The notes beneath the pieces are model-generated. The model was not told the origin of the DNA. It saw nothing but the letters and a program-made list of their open reading frames with translations, and ran no database searches. From Loripinus fragilis (taxonomy: Eukaryota; Mollusca; Bivalvia; Lucinida; Lucinidae), in contig OZ026521.1 of NCBI GenBank assembly GCA_964019695.1, forward strand, positions 29,974,601 to 30,038,600: 64,000 nt of DNA, in the 5' to 3' direction. Positions 31,020 through 42,454 of the stretch are shown here, piece by piece. Numbering within the stretch: the stretch's first letter is position 1; each line of letters begins with the position of its first letter. Made by a program: the position numbers and the translations under genes.

Positions 31020-31345
31020 CAAAAAGGGATTATTGGGCCGAAATGACCATGGGCCGAAATGACCCGGAACCGACGATTTTTTTTTTATTTTCTTTTTACA
31101 AAAGCTGATACTTGTAAATGCGGTTATGTTTATTTCTTCTCGTCAAGAAAATCACAGAAAAACTTCAGCGAGGTGCCTTTTACTAATAATATTTGATAGC
31201 GTCATTGCCTACCGTGATATAAGTGGTACGACCAAGCCAATCGATGTAAACAGTACATTATGCGCAGCGACCTTGACACTTAGGATTATTAAGCGCGTGT
31301 CGAAGAAAGGTGTGATGATTACCGCGACTAATAATCAGTTTTGAT
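31020..31345. repeat. Dispersed repeat pair, copy 2
   Basis: Second copy of the repeat at 29020-29400, same orientation, about 2 kb downstream, with a deletion of about 85 bases near 31195. Confidence 0.8.
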
Positions 31346-32060
31346 AAGGGATTATTTAAAATTACAGCCATATCTTTTTTTCTTTGGCGAGTTTGGCGGC
31401 GTTTTCCCCATTGTTGTTTATAATATGGCCGACTTGACACAGCATAATACACATATACATATGACATATACACAAAAATTCGGAACGCTTCGGTCATCTC
31501 CATTCAGTTTGTATTGGAAACCCAATCGATCTAAAAATAGTGACGCGTGACCATGAACGTGACATACACTAAATATAGAAACATTCGCCAGAGGGCGCAG
31601 TTCTTTTAGAAAACACACTTAATTCCAAAATTCTCTAAATCTATGCTAAATGAAAACTCATCCTAACCGAGATTATCAATGAAAGCAATATCTTAAAGTA
31701 ACAGTAAAGAAATCAAGCATGAAAATGACCTCGATTTTTCAGTTTATGCGGTAATTCGTTTATTTAGTATTATAGATACTTATGTATTTACCCTATGTTC
31801 TGCTGAATATGATTAAACTCCAAATTGACCTAAGTTTTCCATTCCGTCCAATTATAAAATAAACTTATAACAATGTATCAAACCAAAACAAACAGTGCGA
31901 ATACTAATCAGTTAGCTTCTGGAGAAGCCACCTAATCTGCAACGACGCTGCTTTCAATCGGGAATACATCTAGATAAAGCAGGGCAAGCATTGACAGGCA
32001 ATGACTTGATTTCGTATTTTTCATCATTTTCGATGCTAATATTATTTTTTTCTTTTTAAG
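31346..32060. other. Intron 3 end
   Basis: Frames at 31341-31618 overlap on both strands and have no family signature. Nothing else is recognised. A pyrimidine-rich tract (TTTTTTTCTTTTTAAG) precedes exon 4. Confidence 0.45.
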
Positions 32061-32123
32061 GATGTATTTGTGATTTGTTTCTCTGTAGTCAAGCCATCAA
32101 GCTTTTCAAATGTCAAGACAAAG
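32061..32123 (+). CDS. Rac-like GTPase exon 4
   Basis: Acceptor TTTCTTTTTAAG and donor AAAG/GTATGT bracket 21 codons, phase 0 to 0: DVFVICFSVVKPSSFSNVKT and K. Rac1 residues 76-96 read [21 protein letters not shown]. This is beta-4 and the following helix, core of the GTPase fold. The long array 32303-34625 starts about 180 bases downstream. Confidence 0.94.
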
Positions 32124-32302
32124 GTATGTATTTTGTAGAGAATATCACATTGTAAACTCTTGCTAGTCTCTAATAAACTTAGTGAAAAAACGAAGTGAAT
32201 GATACAGACCAACCAGTGGGAACACCCAGAGGAAGAAAAAGTAACACTCATACAAACAAGGGAACACGCGTGGAAGCAAAGAGGAATGTACATTTTCTCT
32301 TT

Positions 32303-34625
32303 TTTATGCCCCAAAGGAACTTTGGGAGGCATATAGTAATCGCACTGTCCGTCCGTCCATTAGTCCGTCCGTCCGTCCGTCCTACTTCGTGTCCGGAGCA
32401 TATCTCTTATATTCTTTGAGGTAGGAATTCTAAATTTGATGTGTGTATACATCTTGGGATGAAGGATAGTTGCATACCATTTTTGGGTCACTGTGACCTT
32501 GACCTCTGACCTAGTTTTTATTATAATCGTGTCTGGAGCATATCTTTTATATTATTTGAGGTAGGAATCTCAAATTTTAGTGTGTGGATGCATCTTGGGA
32601 TGACGAAGTGTCGCCTACCAAAATTGGGTTACTGTGACCTTGAACTTGACCTCTGACCTAGTTTCTAGAAACTGCATTGAGTCTGGTGCATATCTCCTAT
32701 ATTCTTTAAGATAGGAATTCAAAATTTTGTGTGTAAATGCATCTTGGGATGAGGCAGTGTCACATACCGTCTTTTGGTCACTGTGACCTTGCCTTTAATC
32801 TCTGACCTAGTTTTAAGAATTATTGTGTCCAGAGCCTATCTCTTACATTCTTTGAGGTAGGAATTCCAAATTTGGTGTGTGGATGCATCTTGGGATGGCC
32901 GAGTGTCGTGTACCATAATTGGGTCACTGTGACCTTGAACTTGATCTCTGACCTAGTTTTTAGAAACTGCATTGAGTCTGTTGCATATCTCCTATATTCT
33001 TTGAGATAGGAATTCCAAATTTGGTATGTAAATGCATCTTGGGATGCCTGAGCGTTACATACCATTTTGGGGTCACTATAAACTTTGGCCTTTGACCTAG
33101 TTTTAGAATAATCGTGTCCGGAGCATATCTCATATATTATTTGAGGTAGGACTTTCAAATTTGGTTTGTTGATGCATCTTGCCGTGACAAAGTGTTGCAT
33201 AACATAATTGGGTCACTGTAACCTTAACCTAGGGCTCTGACCTAGTTTCTAGAAACTGCGTTGAGGGATTTGAGTCTGATGCATATCTCTTATATTCTTT
33301 GAGATAGGAATTCCAAATTTGGTGTGTAAATCCATGATTGGATGACAAAGGATCACATACCATTTTTGGGTCATTGTGACCTTGACATCTGACCTAGTTT
33401 TAAAAATTCTTGTGTCCTGAGCATATCTAATATTCTTTGAGTTAGGAATCCGAATTTGGTGTGTGGATGCATCTAGGGATAGCGGTGTGTCATGTGCCAT
33501 ATTCGGGTCACTGTGACCTTGACCTCTGACCTAGTTTTTAGAGTAATTGTGTCCGGAGCATATCTCTAATATTATTTGAGGTAGGAATCTCAAATTTGGT
33601 GTGTGGATGCATCTTGGGATAACAAAGTGTCACATACCATAATTAGGTCACTGCAACCTTGATTTTGACCTCTGACCTAGTTTCTAGAAACTGCATGGAG
33701 TCTGGTGCATATCGCCAATATTCTTTGAGATAGGAATGCCAAATTTGGTGTATAAATGCATCTTTGGATGCCTGAGTGTCACTTACAGTTTTTGGTCACT
33801 GTGACATTGACTTCTGACCTAGTTTTAAAGAATTATTGTGTCCAGAGCATATCGCTTAATATATTCTTTGAGGTAGGAATTCCAAATTTGGTGTGTATAT
33901 GCATCTTGGGATGACAGAATGTCACGTATCATTTTCGGGTCACTGTGACTTTAACCTCTGACATAATTTTAATAATAATTGTGTGCAGAACATATCTTTG
34001 TCTTTTTTCTCTCCAAAAATTTGGTGTGTGGATGCAACTTGGGAAGGTGGAGTGTCTTGTACCATTTACTGGTCACTGTCCCCTTGACCTGGCCTATTTT
34101 TAGAATAATCATGTTTGGAGCATTATTTTTCTATATTATTTTAGCTAGCAATCCCAAATTTAAGGTGTGGTTGCATCTTGGGATGGCAGAGTGTAATGTA
34201 TCAAGTTTTGTGACCTTGACCTAATTTCTACGACAATCGTGTCAGGAGCATATCTTATATATTATTTGAGGGAGGAATCACAAATTTGCTATATGGTTAC
34301 ATCTTTGGATGCTGATGTGTCGATGCCGTTTTCAGGTCACTGTGATCTTTACCTATGACATAGTTTTTTTTAAATAATTGTGTCTGGAGCATATCTTCTA
34401 TATTATTTAATGTAGGAATCCAAAATTTGGGGTGTTGATTCCTCTTGGGATGGCAGAGTGGTGCATACCATTTTGGGTCACTTTGAACTTGACATTGACT
34501 TCAGGCCTCATTTCTAGGTATTTCGTGTCTGGAGCATATCTCCTTTATTACAGCTAACTTTCCTCAAATGTGTCTTATGCTAGACCAATTCCTTTGGGGC
34601 ATTCGTCACGTGTTTGTGACATTTC
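32303..34625. repeat. Two-type tandem array of about 145-bp units
   Basis: About 15 monomers of 138-151 bp. Type A starts GTGTCCGGAGCATATCTC; type B starts GAGTCTGGTGCATATCTC and is preceded by CTAGAAACTGCATT. Their order is roughly A A B A B A B A A B A, with later units diverged. Most units carry 'GGGTCACTGTGACCTTGACC' or 'CTCTGACCTAG'. The array starts after ATGCCCCAAAGGAACTTTGG and a GTCC microsatellite (32347-32380), and ends near CCTTTGGGGCATTCGTCACG, so it may be the inside of one mobile element. Rac-like intron 4. Confidence 0.88.
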
Positions 34626-34779
34626 TTGTTTCTAAAACAAGAAAGGGCGCAAGGCTCTATGTCACAAATTCAGGAACAAACACTTGTTCCCACAAACCAA
34701 TGAAGCGAAAACAAACAATGTGTAAATAACATCAGAATCAAAGCCATAGAACTAATAGCAGCCCCAACCAGTGGTAGTG

Positions 34780-35110
34780 GGGGTAATTTTTACTTGCAAA
34801 ATCCTTGCCATATAGTTTGTTGCTGTTACACCAAAACCTTTTAGCTAGCATAAAGGCGTTCTTGCTTAGGCAATGAATCTCCACAGAGAACCAATTAACT
34901 CAAATTAACTTACTGTTGCGAAACAGAAAAAAGAGGTGGGGGGGGGGGGTTAAAATATATCTTATTGGCCAAATCTTCGCCATAGATTCTGCTGTTGTTA
35001 AAACACAAATTATGTTTAGCGTATGTCAAGGCCTCCTAAAATATGCAATGAATCATTACAGGAAAACAAGCAAATCAAATTAACATACTGTGATGAAGCA
35101 AAGAAATACG
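34780..35110. repeat. Family-C repeat, two tandem copies
   Basis: 34790-34925 and 34950-35110 share 'TTGCCATAG', 'TGCTGTT', 'AATGAATC' and 'CAAATTAACATACTGT'-like segments, separated by a G10 run. A third copy is at 56573-56730, also next to a G run. Confidence 0.7.
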
Positions 35111-35762
35111 CTCTTAACTCAAAGACAGTCTGGGACTGAGGACTGACCCACCATCGTGCAATTGCAGTTTAACAATGATTGGTTATATAACCAGGCATGC
35201 AGAAATTCATAACACACCTACGTCATAGCATTCTCTATTTATTGTTTATCTTTTAGAAGGAATCAGAAAAATACCTTACTTGCGATCCTTTGAAATTTAT
35301 AAACTTGACCACCTTAAAATGTGGGATTTGATTTTCTCTGTTGTAAAAAAGTTTTAAAACGATTGTTATATTCAATAATCAATTATGAGTGTCTGCGATA
35401 TTATTTTGAAAATGCTTTATGAATTTATGATATCTATAACCATGTTTGAGAAACGTAACAGTCCAACACTTTTTCCTATTATTGAAGTCAATACCATTAA
35501 AATGAAACTTATGAATCTCATAATCAGAACTATCCTGTTTATCTAATTTAAAAAAAGATGACATTTGTTTTAGATTAGTCAAAGTAAAAAGGGGACTTCA
35601 GTCGCACAAGAACTTGCTTGATTAATTAGAATTGAGTGTGAATCACATTCAGGTTTGCCAATGTTGTTTGCTATTTCGGCTACTAAAGAATATCATCAGA
35701 TTACAAAACAAATGACAGTTGTTATTAATGGGGAATTCAATGATTCAGTTAATGATTTGCAG
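35111..35762. other. Intron 4 end
   Basis: No gene is recognised. The reading frame open upstream of exon 5 from 35655 is intronic: exon 5 begins after the AG at 35761-35762. Confidence 0.5.
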
Positions 35763-35897
35763 TGGCACCCTGAAGTTATGGAACACTGTCCCAACACGCC
35801 CATGGTGTTGGTTGGAACTGAAATGGACCTGCGTGGTGACCCTGGTGTAATGGAAAATCTCAAAGTAAAGAATCTTACAGCAGTGACTTACGAGCAG
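35763..35897 (+). CDS. Rac-like GTPase exon 5 (G4 motif, Lys to Glu)
   Basis: Acceptor GATTTGCAG, donor GAGCAG/GTAACA, 45 codons, phase 0 to 0. It encodes WHPEVMEHCPNTPMVLVGTE, then MDLRGDPGVMENLKVKNLTA and VTYEQ (residues 97-141). It is collinear with Rac1 [20 protein letters not shown] and [20 protein letters not shown], including the Rho-specific insert. The guanine-specificity motif T-K-L-D is T-E-M-D: Lys116, which packs against the base, is replaced by Glu. Seven bases after the exon a palindromic MITE begins. Confidence 0.94.
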
Positions 35898-35904
35898 GTA
35901 ACAC

Positions 35905-36135
35905 CTACTGTCCTGTCAGCCAAGAGTGACAGAGGCGTCATGTGTTGTTTATAAAGTTATCAGGGACTTAGAATCGATAGATCACTTGTGTATTAATCCT
36001 ATCCACAGGATAGGATTAATACACAATTGATCTACCGATTCGCGTTAGCTCAAGTGGAGTGTACAAGTTAATGTTTAACTTAACAGTTGTAAACAAAATA
36101 TTACGTCACTGGCACTGTTGGCTGGCAGGACAGTG
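35905..36135. mobile_element. Palindromic MITE next to exon 5 donor (short copy)
   Basis: Starts CTACTGTCCTGTCAGCCAAG and ends TTGGCTGGCAGGACAGT. Central palindrome TCCTATCCACAGGATAGGA. It is homologous to 25157-25530. Its left end lies within about 8 bases of the exon 5/intron border, leaving only the GTAACAC donor. Confidence 0.85.
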
Positions 36136-36254
36136 CAATTCAATTTCTGTTTATATTTATCTAAATAAATATAACCCAGATGGTTCTTAGGGATTTTAAC
36201 ATTATTCAATGCTGTATCTGACAGGCCCTTTAGTTGAGAGTATGTACCAAAATT

Positions 36255-36370
36255 ATTATTTTTATTTCTCAATCAAAACATAAGTTGTGGGTACTCAAAC
36301 AAATCAATGAGACGGCTCTTTTGAGAACCCGAAGCACATGTTAAGAATGAAGGGTAAGAAAATTTTCACA
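36255..36370. repeat. Foldback-family copy (GAGACGGTTCTTTTGAG)
   Basis: 'TTTCTCAATCAAAACATAAG', 'TGTGGGTACTCAAA' and 'GAGACGGCTCTTTTGAGAAC' match the complete copy at 59850-59985. Confidence 0.7.
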
Positions 36371-37389
36371 TTCTCCAAAAACGTGTTTACCTTAACCTAC
36401 GGTATCAGTATCGCTTACAGATTTACGCACATCAAAGAGAAATAACTGAAGTGAGCAGTGATTACATTCAATTGCATCTCTGTTCAAAAGAAGAATTTGC
36501 GCTCAGAAGGAGCAAATTCTTCCCTTAAAAGACCTACATGTGTTTACTCTAAAAGTACTACCACTGCTGATTACTTTATGACCTTACATTAGCTCTATAC
36601 TGGCCGATATAAAGGGTGTGTCCTAATGTGAGGATGATGAGCTATCTGCATGTGGTAACAAAGAAGCTTTCTAAGGACGTTTGGCTGTTTTTGAGCGGTT
36701 TATCTATACCAGTACCTGTACCTGTTCACTAGATATATACTTATGGGGCCCCTGTCACTCTGGTGAGTTATTAGGATGTACGTGATTTTGCAGGAGGCAA
36801 TCTCTTATAAGTTAAATTCAAATAGCGGCCTATTATCACAAATATAGGTCTTTATGGACATATGCTATTAAATACTTCCCACATTAAAATATGTTCAATA
36901 GTTTGTATACAGTTTGTTTTATGTCAATTTATGAAATAAAAATGATATGTCACCATGCTCAATTTTCAAAATCTCAGCACAGTAGCTTAGCAGGCTAGGT
37001 TCAGCATTGCATGGTCGCAAATCCCGAAACCCAATGCTCATATGGAATGCTATAAGTTTCAAAATAGGCTCAGGAGTACGAGCTTCAATGTAATGAGAGC
37101 TAGTTTATTATGTTCATTATTATTCTCTCCCACACATACCCCATATAACTTTTAGTTTCTACTAGCTATAACGTTTGTATATTGTTTCACCTACGTAGCA
37201 TGGCATACCATTTGGTATCATGTATCATGCATTGTTGTCTCAATAGTCAACCGTGTCATCATCACTTTTTTTGCTTACTGCGAAATAACTTTTTTAAGGA
37301 TGCAATAATTTTAACCTAAAACGTGTTATGGCCAGGAAATGCATAAAACATATTATGTTGTCGTAATTTGTTAATTCTTTCTCTTGCAG
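36371..37389. other. Intron 5, remainder
   Basis: At 36885-36990 'TTTGTATACAGTTTGTTTTA' and 'ATGTCACCATGCTCAATTTT' recur at 44215-44310, marking another dispersed repeat. No gene seen. Confidence 0.5.
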
Positions 37390-37545
37390 GGGGAATGTTT
37401 AGCAGAAACTATTGGGGCGTTTAAGTATGTAGAATGTTCTGCAAAAAGCCGGGAAGGATTGATGTCTGTATTTGAGGAAGCTTTGAGGGCACATGATCAA
37501 AACAGTACGAAACATGAAGAAGAACAAGAAACTATGGCTGAATGA
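37390..37545 (+). CDS. Rac-like GTPase exon 6 (C-terminus, no CAAX)
   Basis: Acceptor TTTCTCTTGCAG, 51 codons and TGA. It encodes GECLAETIGAFKYVECSAKS (G5 motif C-S-A at residues 157-159), then REGLMSVFEEALRAHD, which is the last helix of the fold. Rac1 continues with a polybasic stretch and a CLLL prenylation box. Here the tail is acidic and Gln/Glu-rich (NSTKHEEEQETMAE) and ends without any Cys. The predicted protein is therefore not geranylgeranylated and should not attach to membranes in the usual way, unless another terminal exon is used; I found none with a CAAX box nearby. Confidence 0.93.
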   Translation, partial: GECLAETIGAFKYVECSAKSREGLMSVFEEALRAHDQNSTKHEEEQETMAE

Positions 37546-39262
37546 AGGTTACAGAAAAATATTTCATATCATATCGCTATATTCTATGGTAAATTCGATG
37601 ATTTTTTTTTTATAATCGACTGGAGTCAGATATACTATAAATTCAGAAATGTTCTCGAGAATTTTATTTTCGCGAATAGCGATGAAAGAAATACTTGTGA
37701 TGTTTAAAAGAAGCTCTAGCGATAAGGCGTATATTTTCCCTAGTTGACATGAATCCAAAAACAAAATTTTCAAATTGCCCTAATGTTTTTAGAATTGGTC
37801 TATTTTGGTAGTAAAATATGCATAGTAAGCATTAAACGGTGTTTCAAAGCGATTTATCATTTACAAGCCGTAAAAACTTATGCTTTCAACACCCACCCCT
37901 CATTTTACATCTTTAAACAGGGTGGCGTTTGGACGAGACGTTTAGGCAATCCGTTGCAGGTTTCCAAAAAGTTAGAGTGCTAAAATATTATGGACATAAG
38001 TGCCCTTTATTTACTAAACTTTGCGGTATTCCTTCTGCCCATGCGGACGAAATATACTTAAAATGGTGACGTTTGTCCTTGAAAAGATGAAATTGCCATC
38101 TTGCAGTTTGATTTTAGATGCTTCCCCCCCTAGACCCAAGATGCCCTTTCGACAATTAAATGTCGCTATCTAAATATACAACATATATAAAGGGCGTCTT
38201 GGGTATAGGGGGGAAAGGGTTTGTATAAGCGAAAGAAGGCATCAAGCTTCTGACAAAAATAGCCCACTTTGCAAGATGGTAGTTTTTATTGTACATCAAC
38301 TGTATAAATGTATTTACTCTATCGAGATAGGACGATTGTTTACCCTAGTTTAACGGTCTATTTCCCACATATGTTACTCAATAACAAGCACAGTTGATGA
38401 TCAAAATAAATTCTCATTCAAAACGAAGTAGAGTTATTACATGCAATGAGGAAACCCGTTTAAAATATACGTTCTATGGGTCGGGGCGGCAAGGGTGCAA
38501 ATATGGCTCGTTTATATGTATTTGTTGAGTGTGCCTAGGCATTATTTCAACAAAATAAAACGAAGTCCTCTTTTAGGGGAATAGCCCGCCTTATCGCTAG
38601 AAATTCTTTGCGACCATGGCATGATTTGTAGGCATCAGATAATGAAAGAGTGATTTTGCATTTTCGCGAGAATTTAATTTCACGAAACTTCGCATATGCA
38701 GTTTTGCGAAAATAAAACCCTGGCGAAAATGTCTAAAGGACCTCGGACAGTTTCCTATTCAATCTGCCCAAATTTTGACAGCCTGTGGCTAGGATAATGC
38801 ATAACTGGCAGCTATAGTTTTATGCTTAAATCAAACCCTTACATTTAGTGCACCTACCAAAATAAAAATATTTTGAAAAATTGCATAATTATGCCAGGAC
38901 TCTAGGGTTTAGGGGTGGGGATATTTTTTGTGGCCAAATTTTATTTCACAGAAAGTCAAAGTTTCGTCGAGTATTAACTTAAATACATGTAAATATTTTG
39001 TTTGCGGCATAAAACTTGAGACGAAAGTGATGCGTTCGCATAAAATTTGGGTTGGGAAGATTTCATTGTTTTATCTAAAGAAGTGTGCTAACAATCACTT
39101 TTGACTATTACCTGTAATGTTCCAAGTCAACCAGTTTGACTTGTGCACTGAGGTGTATCATATCTGCATACCGAATAAATCAAAGTCTAGATAAACACAG
39201 TTTTTGAGCGTAAAATCGTTAATTCTTTTTACACATCAGATTTAACCTATAATACGATGCTT
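37546..39262. repeat. 3' region with an inverted-repeat element
   Basis: Probable 3' untranslated region of the Rac-like gene, then repeats. An interrupted palindrome at 38085-38285 has CCCCCCTAGACCCAAGATGC against GGGCGTCTTGGGTATAGGGG and CCATCTTGCA against GCAAGATGG. Outer segments at 37640-37735 ('TTTCGCGAATAGCGATG', 'GCGATAAGGCG') and 38570-38715 ('CGCCTTATCGCTAG', 'CATTTTCGCGAGAAT') are inverted relative to one another, suggesting one element of about 1.1 kb. Confidence 0.5.
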
Positions 39263-39293
39263 AAAAGAACCGTCTCATTGAGACGGTTCTTTT
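39263..39293. repeat. Foldback-family hairpin
   Basis: AAAAGAACCGTCTCA is followed by TGAGACGGTTCTTTT, a near-perfect 15-bp stem. The flanks 'CATATGTTTTGGTTGAGAAA' show that this copy is inverted relative to that at 59850. Confidence 0.8.
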
Positions 39294-40189
39294 GAGTGTC
39301 AAAATACATATGTTTTGGTTGAGAAATGAGGCAATTAATTACTTTGTAAGCACTCATAACTAAAGCCCTGATACATGACATTGCAAATTGATATTTACCT
39401 ACAAAATAAGGTTCTAATAAGTTTTTAGAATAAAGTGTTTTTGAGCATTTCGACAGCATCCCCCGTGACCAATCATGCCGTTCTTATATGATGTGTGAAA
39501 TGTAAAACTACAACTGTATGCAAAAGGATTAGTTTGGTCACGGGGTGGGGGGGGGGGAAGCACCTCAATAAAACGTTTTCTATTTTCTATATGTTGAATA
39601 GCAAAAACAGAGTTTTCAACCCATATCTTTCAATTGGTACTTGTCCAATGAGAAAACTGCTTTTGTGGAAAATTCGAGGGTTGAGACTACTATCTTTCTC
39701 ATAGGAAAAATATCATTTTCTTTGGATCTTTTCTCTGGCCATTTTTATGGGCAATCTTTCATTAAGACTGTCCGAGTTCCTTTATGGTAGTAGTATAGTA
39801 CTTCTAAAACAACTTCATAACATTCTCATATGAGAATAAGAAAAAAATCCAATGGAATATAAGTGAACCATACGCTCTAAATACAAAAGGTAACCCTTAA
39901 AGTGCCAACAAAATGGTGTCTGCTTAAGCCGTCTGCTAACATTATTGACTGATTTGAGTAAGAGACAAACAGTGATGACCCAGATATGACTGATCCTAAA
40001 GGAGAAGTCTGATCTGGGTTTACACTGTTTATCAAAGATGCTTCTAAAACATTTCAGCAGGCGCCCAATCAGACACCTTTTGTTGTAATTTGCGCTGTGA
40101 GGGTTAAATATTTGCAGTGTCTTGCATCTTGCAACATAAACACCCAAAATGATGTCACAACAATTTTAAGTTAAGACTAAGACTGGGGC
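39294..40189. other. Receptor intron DNA
   Basis: G-run near 39543-39558. A fragment with 'CAGATATGACTGATCC' and 'GTCTGATCTGGGTTTACACT' (39975-40030) resembles the SINE-like repeats near 45420. No gene. Confidence 0.4.
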
Positions 40190-40960
40190 CCCCAGGGGTT
40201 TTGGGGATCTGGGGAGAATGGATATTTATTTTCAGGGAGCTGGGGAGCACTGATAATTATTTTCAGGGATTTGGGGAGCAAGCTCATATTTTTGGTGATT
40301 TAGGGAGCCCTGCAAAAAAGTAAAAAAAAATCTCACCTTAAAGGTATAGCCTTCATTTCATTTTTTTTTTCAAAAAAAATCTTCCGCTTCTGGGGGCAAG
40401 CCCCCAAGACCCCTCTAGGATATCTAAATGCATTTACTTTTGTGCTAACATGCTGATCTGGATTGGTATTGATGACTGATATGGCAAATAATTTTTACTA
40501 TTGTGCAAACTTAGCTTGAAATTGTTGATAATAACGTATTTGGGAACACTCAGAATGGGCCGTATTGCACCATTTTAATAAAAAAAAATTCCGGACCCCC
40601 ATGAATCTGAATCGACATCATTACAGGATATATCTTCGCGCCTGGTATGAAAAACGTAAAGCCTCCATTTTTTTTACATTTTTGTGGCTTCTGTGGGCTA
40701 TTGCCCCCCAGATCCTCCATGTAAAATGTGAATGTATTTATTTTGAGCCAACGTGCCCATCTGAATTGATCCTGGAGAAAAATGTGGCGCAAAACTTCGG
40801 TTGTTGATATATTATCCAAAAAAAAATGTTCATTTTAGGTTGATAATAACTAACTTTGGAACACTCAGAATGCACCAGATCGCAACATTTTTATCAACAT
40901 TTTTCCATGGGAGCATGCCCCCACCCCCCCCCCCCCCTAGCACAAGCGATAATCAACGAT
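40190..40960. repeat. Internally repeated region (family D)
   Basis: Three units with 'CTGGGGAGCACTGATAATTA' and 'TTTTCAGGGA' at 40190-40315. Then two diverged copies of a larger unit: 40380-40570 and 40685-40905, sharing 'GGAACACTCAGAATG', 'GCATTTACTTTTGTGCTAAC'-like and 'GATAATAAC'. Long homopolymers (A, T, C13) are present. No coding support. Confidence 0.65.
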
Positions 40961-41353
40961 CATAACAGGGCTACCTACACATCTGGTATCTAGATAATTA
41001 GATATTTTTTTTATTAAAACTCTGATGAAAATTGATCAGATATATTCTTGCTTGTTGAAACTGAAGTTAAACTTTTGTATAGGGCCTAATAGCAATTATG
41101 AACAAAACACTTTCTATGGTTACAAAAATAAATGCTTTCACTTTATCTTAGAAAATCTAGTTTCATCTATTGAAAAAAACAGCCCCTTTCCCACCAGAAA
41201 ACCAAATGGTCTAGCTGTCCCGAATGAAAAAATCAAATCTAGAGAGCATTCCTCCATACCAAATGTTCGCCCTACAACAACTGATTCTGTACTGTATACG
41301 AGAGACGGTTCTTTTGAGCACCCAACAATCAGTTTAAACCGATCGGTAAGAAA
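40961..41353. other. Receptor intron DNA with foldback fragment
   Basis: 'GAGACGGTTCTTTTGAGCAC' and 'AAACCGATCGGTAAGAAAAT' at 41300-41350 are the right half of the foldback family (compare 59930-59970). Confidence 0.5.
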
Positions 41354-42060
41354 ATAACTGTTTCCTAAGCTCTGGCTGGCTGTGGATTGTGAATCATTTC
41401 TTTATTTAATCCCAGGTATGCACCCGTGGGTTTCGTATTGAGTCATTATTTATAATCCAACTGAGCTCCCCAGCCAGCATACAATTTTCTCGGGCCACTA
41501 TTGTTTCGCTGGCAGACTAATGGTTGCACATATCATGCTTAGTTGATGGTTAATCTGCTTAGTGCGTGCGTGCGTGCGTGCCCGTGTGTGTGTGTGTGCG
41601 TTATCGGTTCAGCTTTCTTCGAGAATCCTTTATTATTGGTCTTTGGTCTGCGATCGTTTCATTTTTGGCCTAAATTTGTATCAAAACTCGCACGTTAGAA
41701 GAAAAGGTACCAAATCCGCACACATGTGAAAAATTGGTACCAAATTATCACAGATGTGAAAGAAATGGTAATTAATAGTCACAGATGTCAGTGACATAAC
41801 TGTGAAGAATTGGAATCGAATTCAAAATGCAGCATTTTTTATTTATTTATTTTTTTTTTTTGGGGGGGAAGGGGGGTTACTATATGAATGTGAATAATAC
41901 GCAAGAAAATAACTGTTTCCTAAGCTCTGGCTGGCTGTGGATTGTGAATCATTTCTTTATTTTATCCCAGGTATGCACCCGTGGGTTTCGTATTGAGTCA
42001 TTATTTATAATCCAACTGAGCTCCCCAGCCAGCATACAATTTTCTCTTTGGTCTGTGATC
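41354..42060. repeat. Direct repeat of about 150 bp, 555 bp apart
   Basis: 41354-41502 and 41909-42055 are nearly identical (AATAACTGTTTCCTAAGCTC through CCAGCCAGCATACAATTTTC). Between them lie a TGCG/TG microsatellite (41565-41600) and three diverged units of about 50 bases with 'CACAGATGTGAAA' and 'ATTGGTACCAAAT' (41705-41810). This looks like a local segmental duplication. Confidence 0.85.
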
Positions 42061-42454
42061 GTGACATTTTTGGCCTAAGTCACTTGTTTTAGATATTTAA
42101 CAAACCATTACCTTAAATTTCCACGACAGAATCAGTTAAACTTATTTAGTGAGGTACTAAAACAACAAAGATATAAAGTAATTACCACGTAGTCATTCGA
42201 AGTTGTTCAAGTAAGCTGAAGGCATCCATTAGCCAAATTAAATTCCTTAAACAGTTAAAGATATGCTGGATGCTTGAATACGAAATGATAAGCTACACCT
42301 AACCATTTCCTTCATAAATATTCGTGCTAGGCTCCACCAACTATGAAAAATTACATAAATAATTTTCACGTTTGTACAAGAGTTGCCTGATCTGGGTCTG
42401 CTCTGCTTGCAAAGATGTTCAGAGGCGTCTCTATGAGGTAAAGTGTTAACTTAC

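Noticed and set aside
32303..34625. CRISPR-like regular repeats
   Set aside because: Units are contiguous and diverged, with no short repeat/unique spacer pattern, in an animal genome.
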